A DNA stretch of 64,000 bases, taken from positions 682,001 through 746,000 of the forward strand of contig JAITYX010000089.1 of assembly GCA_021018815.1 (NCBI GenBank), given 5' to 3'. A program made the translations under genes and the position numbers. Below, piece by piece: positions 13,345 through 26,925 of the stretch. The notes beneath the pieces are model-generated. The model was not told the origin of the DNA. It saw nothing but the letters and a program-made list of their open reading frames with translations, and made no database searches. Each line of letters begins with the position of its first letter. Positions within the stretch are counted from its first letter, which is position 1. The DNA is from Talinum fruticosum. Taxonomy: Eukaryota > Streptophyta > Magnoliopsida > Caryophyllales > Talinaceae.

Positions 13345-15425
13345 GGCTATGGAGGGGACAGAGATAGAAGAGGAAATCGAATTGTGGGGGATTAAGGCAA
13401 ATTAAGTATGGTGGATTAGCTATTAATAACAGAGATTAGGGTGTCAAAAACTCTGCATTATTAGCACACGTACTAATTAATAAACTAATTATGTCAAGAA
13501 ATTAACATAATAATTGCTGCTTTCTTGGCGCTTAATCCTTCTTTTCTTTTGTTTTTCTCCCGTGCATGATGCAAGAAGTTGACTTTATGTGCGTTTTTTT
13601 TTGCTTAAGAAATTTTAATTGAGTTTTTAAAGAGCCAACAAACTATATGCATAGCTGCTTCATTACTTGCATGAGCAATTGAATATTTAAGCAGAAAAAA
13701 TAATAATAATCTCTGTTCAGGACCACTTTGCATTTTTTTTCCAGAGATTTTAATGCAATTTAAATTTTTCCCCTTTATTTTACATTTTTATTCGTATTTA
13801 AAAATCATCTCTTTGATTATCTTTTTCCATTGTTATATAGGTAAAAACAACGAGCCAGCTTCTAAACATAATAACAGTTATTTAAATAGGTAAAAAGATC
13901 GGATTAAATCACATCAAATATAAACAAACAAAAAAAAAACGCTGCCATTTTCATTCGGATTCAGACAATTGGCTGCTGCAATTCAATTTAAACAAATAAA
14001 AGTTCAAGATGGTGTTTGAGGAAAAATTAATATGAATAAATGATTAGGTATATGTATTATAGGTACTACAAAGTCAATTACGATTTGGTGTCATGCATAT
14101 TCTTCACTTCCGTTGAACTTTCAAAGTTTGAATTAGTGTACAAAACAAAAGTTATATGCATAATTATCCCTCTTTTGGGATCGCGCTTTTGTTTTCTAAA
14201 GTACGGTAAACAATTAGACTCGTTCCATTTACCTTTAACTTACAACCTCACGATTCTTTATATCTCCTTATAATAACTAATTTTACAACTCTTTATACTT
14301 AAATGGAACAGAGTTCGTTTTCTGTATAGAGTTTATTATCGAATAGGAACAAATTTTAAGTAACAGACTAAAACTGTGATAATAAATTTCAGCTATTTAA
14401 AGCCGAATAAAGACAAAAAATTCTGAAACGTAACGATAAAAATGGATATTAATTGTTTATCCAACCAACAAACCTATTGAGTTGAATTATATTATAAAAT
14501 TTTGATAAAAAAATGTTATCTTATGCATGATCGACCACAAAAGTGTACAATTAGCTGGGGATGTAATTTATTTTTATATAAGAATTTTGATGTATGGCTC
14601 CATCACTTTTTTTTATTTTTTATTTTTGGGGGCCGGGGGTGGGGGAGGGAGGGGTTTGTCTTAAGAACTGGAATTAGTTGGCTAATCCAATTATTTGCTG
14701 GAACAGTTTAAACAAAATACTAACTAATTAACGAAATTAATTATTAGGTGCACATACGTGTCATCATCTGCTGATGGTTGCTGATAGTTTGTGTGTTAAT
14801 TAACAGTTTAATAATCAACCTCAACATAATCTGCGTCTAATTACGTTTTATGATGATTAATGAATTTGCGATGGCTTCCATATCTTTCTCCTGTTCTACG
14901 CACACACCTATTATATTTGAAAAACACATTGTAATAAACACAACATAATATCGTCCCGATTTTATTGGATGTCTTCGAAGAGATATAATTGAGTATTGTA
15001 ACATTTTAAAGTACTTTAAAATTGAAATTTTTAATTAGATACATATTTAGACCAAAATAATTAAAGACGTAAATAAATTTACTATAAACAATCTCGATCT
15101 CATTAAATCAACATTTTGTTCAAATTGAAGCATCTCAATATAGAATGTACTTTTGAAAAATGTCTGAAACATATCGATCAAAGCTCCCTACATATTAACA
15201 TTTAAACAAATACTATAGAATAACTCGACCGAAACTCAAAATTAAACAAACTAAACTATATATATGGTAAGATCTTTGGCATAAAAAGGAGGGTTTTATG
15301 ATCGTACTTGAACAAGATCTGCTGCATTAAGGGCAAAACTATATAAAATTTGACAAACAAAAATTATCAAGAGGGTTATTTTCTACAAAGTTGGAAGAGG
15401 GATTAGTGGCATTAGGAAGGGAAGA
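13345..15425. other. AT-rich spacer between the two CLE genes
   Basis: This is presumably the promoter of the first CLE gene and the 3' flank of the second. A polypurine G-rich patch sits at about 14628-14654. No additional gene is seen. Confidence 0.4.
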
Positions 15426-15742
15426 TCAATTATGAAGTGGGTTTGGCCCGGTGGGTGTAGTGAGACGGGTTATGGTACGGAATTTCTTTACCTCATTTTC
15501 ACCATGTTCATCTAGAGGAGGACTGGCGTAGCTTTGACTCTGAGATTTCATTTTTGAAAACGGCCTCTTTGATTGGCAGAAGTAAGCCTGCGTATATTTG
15601 GGTTTTCCCAGATCCGTCTCCTCTGGAATCTTCCTCCTATTTCTCTGGCTCGGAGATCAATGGGACGAGGAAATGAGAGGAATAGACTCCCAAGAATGAG
15701 AATAGCCACCAAAAATGTGATGAAAGAACGTGGAGCTCCCAT
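15426..15742 (-). pseudogene. Second CLE-type precursor, frame broken by one base
   Basis: From the ATG at 15742 the frame encodes a signal peptide (FITFLVAILILGSLFLSF) and a basic region, then stops at 15550-15548 after RGRFQK. Shifted by one base, the next frame runs on to RLTTPTGPNPLHN and a stop at 15428-15426, a CLE-type C terminus at exactly the expected place. The two frames meet at a run of five T on the plus strand (15551-15555, A on the coding strand). One more base there would give a continuous 105-residue precursor. No GT-AG intron that repairs the frame is visible. The peptide is unusual: aligned to the dodecapeptide, position 1 is Leu (an Arg precedes it), position 3 is Thr and position 5 is Thr. 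Its stop region resembles the first CLE gene, suggesting tandem duplication. It could be a pseudogene or an intact gene with a base-call error. Confidence 0.75.
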
Positions 15743-17139
15743 TTTGAACAACTTTGGTGGTGAGTTCTCCTTTTAAGCATTGGTAGGACTTAATAAGGTG
15801 AGTCTTAATGCTAAGGTTGTGTGAATTAGAGTATAGGACAGAGACAAATACGCGTTTCGTAATAATTTCACATATGCATGGATGGCCCCATGCAATTAAA
15901 TTTGACCTAGCTAGCATGATAATATGTCTCTCGACATAGGTTAGATGAATGGGAAACATGAATTTAAGGCACGACGGTTGTGATTTTAAATGCTCATCAA
16001 TCAGAAGAAAGTGATATTTGAGTCTAAGCTTACAAATGCACATTTGCTTTCATAAATCATATTCATATACTACCTTTTAGCTATTGGGATTTTCTAAGAA
16101 AGGCATCGATGAATCGTATCAAAGTTTGCGGTTGTTGAAAATTCAGTCTAAGATGGAGGTAAAGTAATCGAAGAGACATCTGATTTGCACCGACGAAACG
16201 AAACCATGTAGTTTGTTTGTATGATATCAAAACTTTATCCCGTCTTCAATATGCCAAACAAGAGCACCTCAAATTATGTCCGCTTTAAACATTTGAAGGT
16301 CTCTTTCCAAATTGTAGTGAATTGGAGTAAGCACGTTTGAGCTTTATATAGTCTAGCAAAAGTAGTCCTTAATCTGTATGATTCCATCTAACCACATTCT
16401 CAGTATCTTATCTTGCAAGGGAGTACGGACTATATTGGTTTTCACAACATAACCTCAAATAATATCGACGTTTTGGTGATGTGGTCATTTGGGCAATCAA
16501 GGTACTTATGTTGGAAAATTAGGCTAGACATGGGTTGCATATATAGGTAATAGACACAATAATGTGGGACATCATCTTAACTTCATGTGATGTAAAGAAT
16601 TGAAGTTATATAGCATCCTTTAGGGTATGGCATTATACATGCTAAGTCAGAAATTTCTAAGGCTACAGTGAAGAAAGGCACATGGATTTGGATGTACTGA
16701 AGGTATTGCCCAAAGTTGATGGTAAATGACAATGAGATGGAGAGTGATAGCCTTACTGTGGAGCTTGAGTTGAAATGTGGACACGTTTAGTGACTTGGTG
16801 ATCATGTAGGTCACAAAATTCTCATGCATTACACTATTTTCAAGTTCCCATCACTGAAAGATAGGTGATTAACAGTCACTTGATTTGCCATTTTTGGGGC
16901 CAATGTGTTTGGTGTAGACCATATTTACTTTGAGTGAATGGTTCCCCCACCAAACATGCACAAGTCTCAGAAAATTTCCCATCTGAGATGAAATCAAATT
17001 CAACTTATTCAAGGCTGTCAACAATGCAAGATTGTTCAGTTACAATATTGCCCCTCGTCTGTTTCTCTCTCTTTGATACCTGTGAAAATCTTTCTTCCAA
17101 AACTCGATTTGTAGATGAATGAGTATCCTTGAAGCACCA
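15743..17139. other. Intergenic region between CLE copy and MSBP
   Basis: This holds the upstream region of the second CLE gene and the 3' flank of the MAPR gene. I see no supported gene. Short open frames such as 15657-16043 (minus) are chance readings across the CLE promoter. Confidence 0.4.
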
Positions 17140-20100
17140 TTACTCTTCCTTTTTCTCGGCAGCAATGGTAGAGGAAATGTTCTCCATGGTGTCCTCTGCA
17201 GGCTTCTCTGGTGGACCATCAATGGGGTTAGGCTCACCAGAGCAGGATCCATTGGTTACTGGAACGTCTTTCTTGATAGTTCCAACCTTAGTGTATTTAC
17301 TCATGAACTTGAATTCCCAGTCCTGTAATGCATCGAGCTCGAAGGGGCTAAGACCAGAGATATCCCCCGTGAGATCCTTCTCTTCAAAGGACATCTTAGC
17401 AAGAGCTCTGCTTGCATCTTTGCCTGCAAATAGTGCATAGGGCCTACCTGGACCATAGAGCATCCTGAAATGATCGCAACATGGGTTCAACATTAGTTTG
17501 CAGAAGTTGGTTCAACAACGCCAATGTGATTTGGATTTATTTCATTCCATGTTATAAGTTTAAATCAAATTCAATAATTCAGATCCAATTATTACACACA
17601 ACCGCAAACCCTCTATGGATCCCGCTAATGCAGGCTTTGGGAAGCTCCAAAACCAAAAGTATATAGTAGTCTTATGCTAGGCATGCGGAGAGGCTGCTTT
17701 CTGGATACCCTATTTCAGATCTCATCAAATCAGATTACGTTACACAACCGCTAAAGTATGATGTCAAACATGACCCCATCCTTTTCTTTCACAAGGCATA
17801 GGTTAGCATATCAATCAGGCACAAAAATTAGCAATTTGTTTTACCACCAGTTTTCTTATAAGAGAGAAGCTTCAAATCAAATAAATGACTACAAAATCGC
17901 ATGATGCTTATGCCCAGTGAAAACTAAGGAAGGTTTCTGCAATCAGAATGCTTTTACAATGGACCATTTGACACAAGCTCCTTTAAAACCCCATAGTATC
18001 AAAACTAGAAACACTAGTGTACTTTTTTAACTTCTATCCTGTAGTTACACCAGTACATGGTTACAGAAAAGGTCATACACAAACAAGCAAGTAAACAATG
18101 TCTTTTATTCAAGTAGGCTATCTAGAAAGTTACCCCCCCAAAAACAATGTGGAAAAAAACTAAGAGGTTCCCTTTCTGCTTCAAAGTCTATTTTCCGGGC
18201 CATGTGCTTTTTCTTTTGTTTTTTGTATGTGTGTGCATGTGCATCGCGAGGGGGTGTTGGAATTGGTCAAGCTCCGGGAGCAAAAGAGTATCAGGAAACT
18301 CAGGTAAATATAGCTTCCTGTAAGCCCTTAGTTTCCCATTTACAATAACCTCTCAACCTCAATGTAGCAGCACATCCACCTACCAGGAAATTTCTGCACA
18401 GTCATATTAATGGAGGTTGCAGAATCAATTTTCCTTGAACAATTATTATAATTCCAATTGAGAAGACAATGTGGATGAGGGGAGACATAAATTGAAAATT
18501 TTCAATTCATAGGTTTAACAAATATCATCAGAATCCACTGCCATTAAAATTACAATAAAAAAATTCAAGATAGCATAAGGACTGCTGCATGACTATTCTG
18601 AAGCCTGTCCCTCTCCCCTGCCTCACCAAACAAATGCATACTGAGGAGAGGAGGGAAAGAAACTAGTAATTAATTTTGAGAAGTTAAGCAAAATTATCAA
18701 ATATCCATCAAACACTTCACAAAACACACAAAGGCTACACTCCCCCCAAAAAAAAAAAGCCGCCAAAAAGAAAAATCCTGGGGGCAGCCAAGGCCTCCTT
18801 TAACTATTTGTATATCATGGAGGAGACGTGAAAAGAGGTTGACAGAAGTTAGTTTTAATGGTAAGGGAAGGAAAGGATCAGACCTTCTTAGATGACATAT
18901 ATAGTAAGGGAACTGGAGTGAAACAAGAGTGAGGACTAAAATTTTTTAAAAGATCTTCCCATATTCCCCATTCACTATCATCTTGGGGACGAACAAAAAC
19001 TGGGGTGACTGAAGCAAATGATTCTACTCTACATAGGATCCCCCATGGTTAATGTGGCTCAATTGACCCCCAAAACCTGCCCTCAACCTAGGATCCCAAA
19101 ACTGTGGGCACTTTAGAAAACAGGCTGCAAAGAAATTGTGCATATCCAATAATCACGATGGCTTCAACACAATTAAGACCATAAAAACATCTTACAAAAC
19201 TAGATCATCCATCCTCCCTGCCCCTCAACCCCCTGACCCGCCCCCCAAAAAAAAAAACACCCCTTAACTATTTCCTCATAAAGGAAAGAGGAGGGGACAC
19301 AAAGAAGACCTTGTGACTTTGTGAGTTGTGGATTATAATGCCAAGATTCGTAAAATGCACAAGTGAACACAAAAAATGTGAGCAGAATTCCCATATCTAC
19401 ACCAAATCTTGCCTAAGCTGGGTGCAAGGGGAGGTTGTATGCAGCAACCTTACCCCAATTTATACAAAAGTTGGTTTCAATGGACCCTAATCTAAAAAAC
19501 CTTTTGAGTTTTAAGTACATACACCCCCCACCCCCTCAACAAAAAAAAAAGGCAGAAACCACTCTAGAAAACAAAATACTTCAAATGTGCAAATATCCAA
19601 ATAAGCACATTCAAGAACTTGACCTCATGAAAGCACCAGTGAACTTAAATGGAAACCCAAAATTCTACCCCTAAATTACATATTCTTAGTTCTCACAACA
19701 GCCAAAGCCAAAAGAAACCCCAAAAATAAGACAAAATAAAATATGTACACACCCAAAAATAGACCAGTGCAGTCAGTGGCTAGTCAGGTTCAGGTATGAC
19801 CCATGAAAACACAAAGACCCCACAAATTTTGAATGCTCAAAATCACTGAAAAACCACGATCAAGCAAAGCAAATTGTACCCAAATTTCTATATTCTCAGT
19901 CTATCACAAAAGTTCAAATTCCTAATTCAGGGAAAACAAAAACAAAACCCTAGAAGCTAAAGTATCGATATCAATTATTAACAGGGAGAAAACAGGAGAG
20001 GGGGAGGGAGCAAAACAAGATTACTAGCAAAAACCCAAGTGAAATGAAGAGAGAGAAACAAAACCTGCTATGGGAAACATCATAGATCTGACCCTTGATG

Positions 20101-20368
20101 GCCATGAGCAAAGGCTTCTTTGGGTCGGACCCATCATACTCTTTCAGCTCCTCGTCGCTAATCTTCCCAACTTGAACTGGCGGCCGCAATGGCTCCATTG
20201 GCACCTCGAGAATTCTCGAGCTTTGATGGGGAGGAGATGATCCAAACAACCCAGAAACGACATAGTAGAACGCCAAGCTCATAGCAACCACGGTGAAGAA
20301 GATCGCGGGGAAAGCCCGGTGTAATCAGTGATTGCTTGCTTCAGAGTTGCCCACAACTCCATAGCCAT
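17140..20368 (-). CDS. MSBP: Membrane steroid-binding protein (MAPR family), one frameshift
   Basis: This is a membrane-anchored cytochrome b5-like MAPR protein. In Arabidopsis the MSBP proteins bind steroids, affect brassinosteroid signalling and scaffold monolignol P450s at the ER. Two exons, 20368-20065 and 17464-17140, flank a 2.6 kb intron. The N terminus reads MAMELWATLKQAITDYTGLS, then a transmembrane segment (FFTVVAMSLAFYYVVSGLFG). The cyt b5-like domain runs from ISDEELKEYDGSDPKKP through GQIYDVSHSR across the intron into MLYGPGRPYALFAGKDASRA, KDLTGDISGLSPFELDALQD and KFMSKYTKVG, with a Pro/Glu tail. The frame breaks between LSP and AIFFTVV at a four-base C run on the coding strand (plus 20307-20310). 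One additional C restores a 209-residue protein of normal length. Everything else is intact. Confidence 0.9.
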
Positions 20369-21397
20369 TTTTGTGAAGGGAAATTGAAGGGTCTCTTTGC
20401 TATATGTCAATGTTCAACTCCCTAAATAGTAAAACGGTGATGGGTTTGAAATTTGGGGGGGTCGAAAGTGGGTGAGTTTCATTGGGGTGGATGAGATGAT
20501 GGTAGGCATTGGTGAAGGAGCTGGAAAAGTTAGATGCATTTTTGGTTGTTGAGCTCCTTTCCACATTACTATTCTAGTATAAATCTTCCCATTTCCAAGT
20601 AGGGAAAAATCTATCATTGATCATTGTCAAAATATTGATCTTGTGCATTTTTATCATGAATCTGGATGCAAATATCTATTGATATCAATTTTTACTTTCT
20701 TATTTATATAAAAAATAATCTTGTAAATTGAATTCATGATCGTAGATGTTTTAAGGTGGAACTTGTATAAAAAAATAATTATTGTATACTATACATATAA
20801 TAATAGATGTTTGAGGATAAACTCTAATGTTGATCATATGAACATTGTTATGCAATGTTTTTCAATTTTGTTATTTTTTTGATTAGGGAATATTAAAAAA
20901 TATAAAATTCATGATAAATTTGTATTATAATATTAAATTGACTTAAACCAAATGACCCAAATATATCTTGAAATGATAACAAAACAACTAACATAAAACT
21001 CAATCCAAAACCCGGAATTGATATGATCTGAATGGAATCCAAGTGAAATATTTTCTTACAAATTTGTTTTCTTAATAAGATAAAGTTTATTATTTTAAAA
21101 ATTAAATAATATATGATCAACTTAAACTAAAAATCACGTAATGTAAATTTGAAATTAAATAGAATTATGTTGACCGAAATATAACCAATAAAATTAATCC
21201 AACCCGAAATCTAATTGTATGAACAGTTAGCCAGATCTACGTGTTTCATTTTTTTTGTAAAGAAAAAAACAGATAAATTTTATTTTCCATGCTCAGACTT
21301 TGTCATCTACCTCATCAGTGAAGATCAATCTCCTCTCCCCTCTTATTCGTGGCACATCACAGCTGAGAGAGAGAGAGAGAGAGTTTTGTGATCGACA
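20369..21397. promoter_or_regulatory. Divergent promoter region, MSBP and VHA-C
   Basis: These 1.0 kb separate two head-to-head genes and must include both promoters. The VHA-C leader has a GA repeat at about 21363-21383, a common plant core-promoter or leader feature. The middle part (about 20640-21240) is very AT-rich with no other clear motif. Confidence 0.4.
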
Positions 21398-24300
21398 ATG
21401 GCGATGAGGTACTGGGTGGCTTCTCTTCCCGTTCAAACTTCAGGTTCTGTCTTGTGGAGTCAATTACAAGAATCCATCTCCAAACAATCTTTCGACACTC
21501 CTCTTTACAGAGTACCATCCCTCTCTCGAAACCTACATTTTTCAGATAGATTTTGGCAGCTTTATTAATTTTTGTTTTCAATTAATTGTTTCGATTGTTT
21601 ACAAAATGTCAATTTTGTGGAATTCGCAGTTCAATACGCCTAATCTTCGTGTTGGAACTCTAGACTCGCTTCTAGCTCTTGCTGACGATCTGGTTAAGGT
21701 AAATTTATTCAATTGGAGCAAATTTTTGAACAATGTGAAATTTATTCAAACTATATTGCATTGAATGACGTTTTTCAGTATGGAATCGATGTTTTGACAC
21801 CTTAATTGATGGAATATTGCAGTCAAATGCATTCATGGAAGGTGTGACGCACAAGATAAGGCGTCAGATCGATGAACTGGAGAGATCATCTGGCGTTAAT
21901 GCTGGCGCTTTAACAGTTGATGGAGTTCCAATCGACTCTTACCTCACAAGGTGAGTGAGATCATCTCAATGGTCGTTTGACTATGAATTAGAATCTGGAT
22001 TTTAACATTTTATTTCTATTTCTATTTGGATAGATTTGTCTGGGATGAAGCCAAGTACCCGACTATGTCTCCATTACGGGAAGTTGTTGACAGCATTCAT
22101 AGTTTTGTTGTAAAGGTTGAAGATGACCTTAAGGTACTCTATTCCTGTTTGTAGCTTTGGTTCAGTCATTAATTGCTTTGCTTTGTGGTATAGCACTTTC
22201 TCTTAAAAGCTAATATTTTCACTTCTAAAGTTTTTGCCGTTAATGTTAGATATGTTGTTTCAATGATAAATTAGTCTTTAGAATTGGGATTAGTGGATTA
22301 CAACACTTACAACTTTCTTGATGTGTGAAGAATCCAACTTTACATTTAGCCTACAGCATATCAATTGTTATGTTGTCCTACATGATGATTGATTGAGTTT
22401 ATTTATGAGTTTTACCAATTTGTTTGGAAGTTGAGCAGTAATTTTGCCAGAGATTTTCAACATGTTCTTTGTTCTAGGTGTCTGCTGCTTAGTTGCTGGA
22501 TGATCGATAGGTATTCTTTGATGTGGGGTTCACATATATTTTTTGGGTTGTTATGTATTGTTACATGGACTGTGCTACAAGTACCTAGAGTAGGTAATTT
22601 AGTCCAGGTTTCTTTCTAATCCAAATTTTGAAGTGCCCAAAGTATTCTACTGTACCCGTTACCCCTACCAAGTATCCACTATCGGCCTTAGTATTTCAAA
22701 ATGATGTGAAGAATCCGTGTAATGTTCTAGTTATTATCTTTGTTTACGAGTATGAAAGATTTCTAAGCTACATGAAAAAAGCTTCTCCTGAATTTGTTTA
22801 TGATGTTTTCTGCTAAAGGCTCTGAAAATTAATGTTAAGCAACAAATTGGTCTTGTGAAGTCTGAATAAGTAACTTCATGACAAAGATATCATCTAGATC
22901 TTTCTCTTGTCTATTAAATTAAATACTTAGTATATCTTTGGCAGACTGAGCATGTACACAAGCATCCATTTCTTTGTATTTTCCGTTTGGATAGTTTATT
23001 TAAAATAGTGCTTTCTACTTTCTTAGGTCCGTGTTGCTGAGTATAACAACGTGCGCAGTCAACTTAGTGCAATAAACCGCAAACAAAGTGGAAGGTATGG
23101 GTCAATCTTCTAATTGGTCTGGCCTTAGAGGCGATTTCTGCTGATATTGTTAGCTTATGTGCTCTGGGTTTGTCTCAGCTTAGCTGTCAGAGATCTTTCC
23201 AACTTGGTAAAGCCAGATGATATCGTTGCATCAGAGCATTTGGTAACACTTCTGGCAGTTGTTGCCAAATACTCACAGAAGGACTGGTTATCGAGCTATG
23301 AAACACTGACTGAATATGTGGTAAGGACTATGGATCTTCTTTACTCTCTCCATAGGGTCAAGGGTGCTCTTCTATTTTCTGGAGCATACCTAAAATAATC
23401 TATTCCCAAAAATGTTGGTGCATTTGTTTTTGATCTTCTTATATAAGTCAATGCTAGAGGCTGTTTCAGCACATAATTCGAGCTCTTACAGGTCCCCAGG
23501 TCGTCTAAAAAGTTATATGAGGACAATGAATATGCTCTCTACACTGTAACTCTCTTTAAACGTGCTGCTGATAATTTCAGAACAAAAGCACGTGAAAGGG
23601 GATTCCAGGTGAGTCATCATTTCAGGTTCCCCTTCATCTATTTCTGTTTTCACTGTTTTGTTGTTGGAGCCTCGAAGGAGCTACTTCATGAGTGTGTAGT
23701 CCTGTCTACTAGGTTTGAAAAATGACATTGGTTGCACCAATTATGTAGATTCGCTAATGATTTATCCTTTTATCCCTTTGATCTTGAATCATCTCATACT
23801 CAGATACTATTCTTGTGACATAATCAGATTCGAGATTTTGAATACAACCCTGAAACTCAAGAATCGCGGAAGCAAGAGCTGGAAAAGTTGGTGCATGACC
23901 AGGAATCACTGAGAAGCTCCCTTTTGCAGTGGTGCTATTCTAGTTATGGGGAGGTAACTTGGGTCTTTCAATTTTCTAATCATTAAACTTTTCAGATGGA
24001 GAATGGATCATTGGTCACCCTTGCTTTATTCTAATGAAGGCCTTCTCTCCTTTTCTTCCCTCTAAGGAGGGATGTTAATTACTGAATGGAAAGGGAAGAT
24101 GCTACTCACTGTACCGAGAATAATAATTAATCTCAGCTTGGTTCTAGGCTCAGAAAAATGCTAAATTTGAGATATAGAGTGCGTTAGATTACTTCATTGA
24201 GCATGCTGCAAGTACCAAACTGGGAGTTGCTTCATTTGGGATGAGTACATAAACTTGAAATTTTGAATCAAAAAACCCCAAGACCCTGCTAATGTTGGAC

Positions 24301-25670
24301 CCCCTTCTTTTTTTGTTTGGGGGGGCTGGTTATAGTAGGCCCCAAATATGTAAAACTCCAGTCTTCTCTGCCGTCGCTGTCCTTTGAGTAAGATATTCTT
24401 ATTCTGAGCCCTCGTCTTTTGGGTAATGATTTCTTATTCTGGGTCCTTAGGCCATGGCACTTAAATATTGTCGCATCATTGCTTACCCTTAGTTGAACTC
24501 TACAACGGAAGATCCTGCTTTGCATGTTGTGGGAGCAACTGAACAAGCAACAAATTTTCAATATGTACAGCTTCATACCAAGGACACATGCATAGCTGGT
24601 CCTTACTAATTTGTTTCTCATTGAGAACGAGTGTGTGATGTCCTTTGGTGGACGTAGGGCTAGTATATTCCTTTAGAGTTAGGAATACCATCTTATCATG
24701 TGTGTGTTTTTCTTACTTAGAAATCAGCTTCCAGCGTTTCAAATGCAGCTGCTTGCTGTTCTTTGATCTTTTGCCGTTTTGTGTTTATCGTTGATCCTGA
24801 ACGAGGACAGAATGTAGGCCGACATCCAAACTAACCTTCTTAATAAGTATCCCCGGCAGAGGGTAGGAATAGGGGAATGGATGCGTGATTTGACTTTTTG
24901 CAGCCTGTCAGTATTTACTTGTATCTGTGATTCCAAGACAAATTCAAACCTTTTTTATGTCCTGCTTTTTTATTTACTATGAGATACTTTATTAACTATT
25001 GATGTTGTATAAGATCCATGCTTGCTTGTCATATCACTTCATTGCTTGCAAACTTTAAATTTTTTTTTTTGGTGTGACTTGAAAACTTTGATACTAGCAA
25101 GAAAAGTTAATGATGCTGTTGAACAGGTTTTCAGCTCATGGATGCACTTCTGTGCTGTACGAGTATTTACTGAGAGCATATTGAGATATGGCTTGCCACC
25201 ATCCTTCCAGGTACCTGAGCCTCTGATTTATTTTTTGCTGCAACTTTAGCCAGATATATCATTTTGATTAAGTTGTCATCTCACATCCCTTCAGGCTTGT
25301 GTTCTGGCTCCAAGCCAGAAAAGTGAGAAGAAAGTACGCTCAATTCTTGAACGTCTCTGCGATTCTGGGAACAGGTGAATAAATTATTGAATGCTTTCAT
25401 GTTTTGATACTGACTATTGAATTGGAAAACTACTCCAGTCTGTTGTGTGTGTGTTTTTTTGGGCTTTATTTGGATCTCCCGGACCGCTTGGAAGCGGGGC
25501 CTATACTGGGAGAGAAGTTGTACTTTCCTAGTCAGCTGATCTTTTTACCCCATTATGGTTTTGGATGCAGCATTCACTGGAAATCTGAGGATGACGTGGG
25601 AGGAATGGCGGGTCTGACAGGTGAAGCAGATTCCCATCCATATGTGTGCTTCACTATCAACCTTATTTAG
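21398..25670 (+). CDS. VHA-C: V-type proton ATPase subunit C (DET3 homolog)
   Basis: Subunit C is part of the V1 stator that links the ATPase head to the membrane sector and controls assembly. The enzyme acidifies vacuole and trans-Golgi. The Arabidopsis gene is DET3. Eleven exons: 21398-21511, 21630-21698, 21823-21950, 22034-22133, 23027-23094, 23179-23320, 23492-23608, 23828-23953, 25127-25210, 25295-25374 and 25571-25670. They give 1128 nt, 375 residues, the same length as DET3 as I recall it. Conserved blocks include MRYWVASLPV, NLRVGTLDSLLALADDLVKS, IRRQIDELERSSGVNAGALT, FVWDEAKYPTMSPLREVVD, AVRDLSNLVKPDDIVASEHL, KLYEDNEYALYTVTLFKRAA, SLRSSLLQWCYSSYGEVFSS, SEKKVRSILERLCDSGN and the end HPYVCFTINLI. 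All introns are GT-AG and no lesion is seen. Confidence 0.97.
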
Positions 25671-26925
25671 GCAAGGGTTGATGATGGTCAGGTGTCTAGT
25701 CTTTTTTAACCCGGTTTATTCCAGTCCAGACTCCAATCAATCTTTGCTGTAAACTACCGTTACCCTGTAGACTAGCACGTTTGTGCAATTTGGCTAGTCT
25801 ACTTCTATAGCTTGTTTATGCTGTTTCAAGAGTTGTACTCCAACGTTAACCCGAAGGAGCAGCGCAAAACTCTGGAGAGCCATTTCCATTTTGTTCAGAG
25901 GAGCAATCTGCAACTCAAACCAAGGAGAACTCTTTTTTCCCTCATGTTATTTGTATTTTTAAAGATTCATAATAATGCTATGGGCATATTCTTTGCGAGT
26001 GGAGAAACGAAGTTCGCTTTTTCCTGTAAATTTACAGTTTGTAATAAGCAGGCAGCAGTCGAGTGCTGTTAAGACATGTATGTTTGAAAGATTGGTCGTA
26101 AATTTTATTTCTAGCACCTGTACTCCATAGCTGAGTATCAGCTGTCTCGAAAATTTTCGTGCTTTCGATCAGGGTCACTTGATAAAGCATAGTTCAATAC
26201 TCCCTGCTTAAATTTGAGCTATACCAAAGCTTATGGGTTTTGTTCCCTACTTCGCTTGGCTAAAATTATAAGGACAATCAACGAACTCAGACAAGATTCG
26301 AGGCTGAGCAGCAACTTAGCAAATGAGGCTTTAATGCGCCAGGCAACTTAATTCGACCCATTAGCAGTAATATACAGGATTTTTTGTGTGGGTTTTTCTG
26401 GGGGAAGGGGGATTTCAGCGCCGAACTCTCATGCTATTAGTACAAAACTTCTCTCCTCGCTTCCTCCCTCCACAAGCTGTGATAGTTACTGACATTAATT
26501 ATCTGCAAAGCAATAGAAACGTAAAATCAATATTGCTTCAGATCAACCATATATTACAGAAACTGGAACTTCAAAGCCGGGAACGATATCAAAATGGCTG
26601 CATGTTCATCCCCACTCTTTTTAATGCACAGTGCATGGAGGGGTCCTGAGAAGCCTGCCAAATCATTCAACACAACAAATGGACCATTAAGTACTGGTAT
26701 TGTGATGCATATGACAGATTTGCAGTTCTTATTCAGGTTCACTGAAGAATATAAACGCAATTTGATGAACAATGGGTGAAATTTGGTAAATAATCTAAGA
26801 ATCTCACCTCCGATTAGCATATCTCGGTCTTAATCAACTTGGAAACAAAACTTTTCAACATGATCTTGTCACCCCACAGTTCGACTCTATGTTCACTGTT
26901 CTGATGTTGATGGAAAACAACACAC
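25671..26925. other. Convergent 3' region of VHA-C and MSH3
   Basis: This holds the 3' flanks of two genes that end tail to tail. No further gene is supported. A G-rich patch at 26397-26411 is the only compositional oddity. Confidence 0.4.

Noticed and set aside
15426..15742. An intron joining the two CLE frames
   Set aside because: The only strong donor (GAGGTAAAG near 15490) has no AG acceptor before the motif. Upstream donors would remove the signal peptide.
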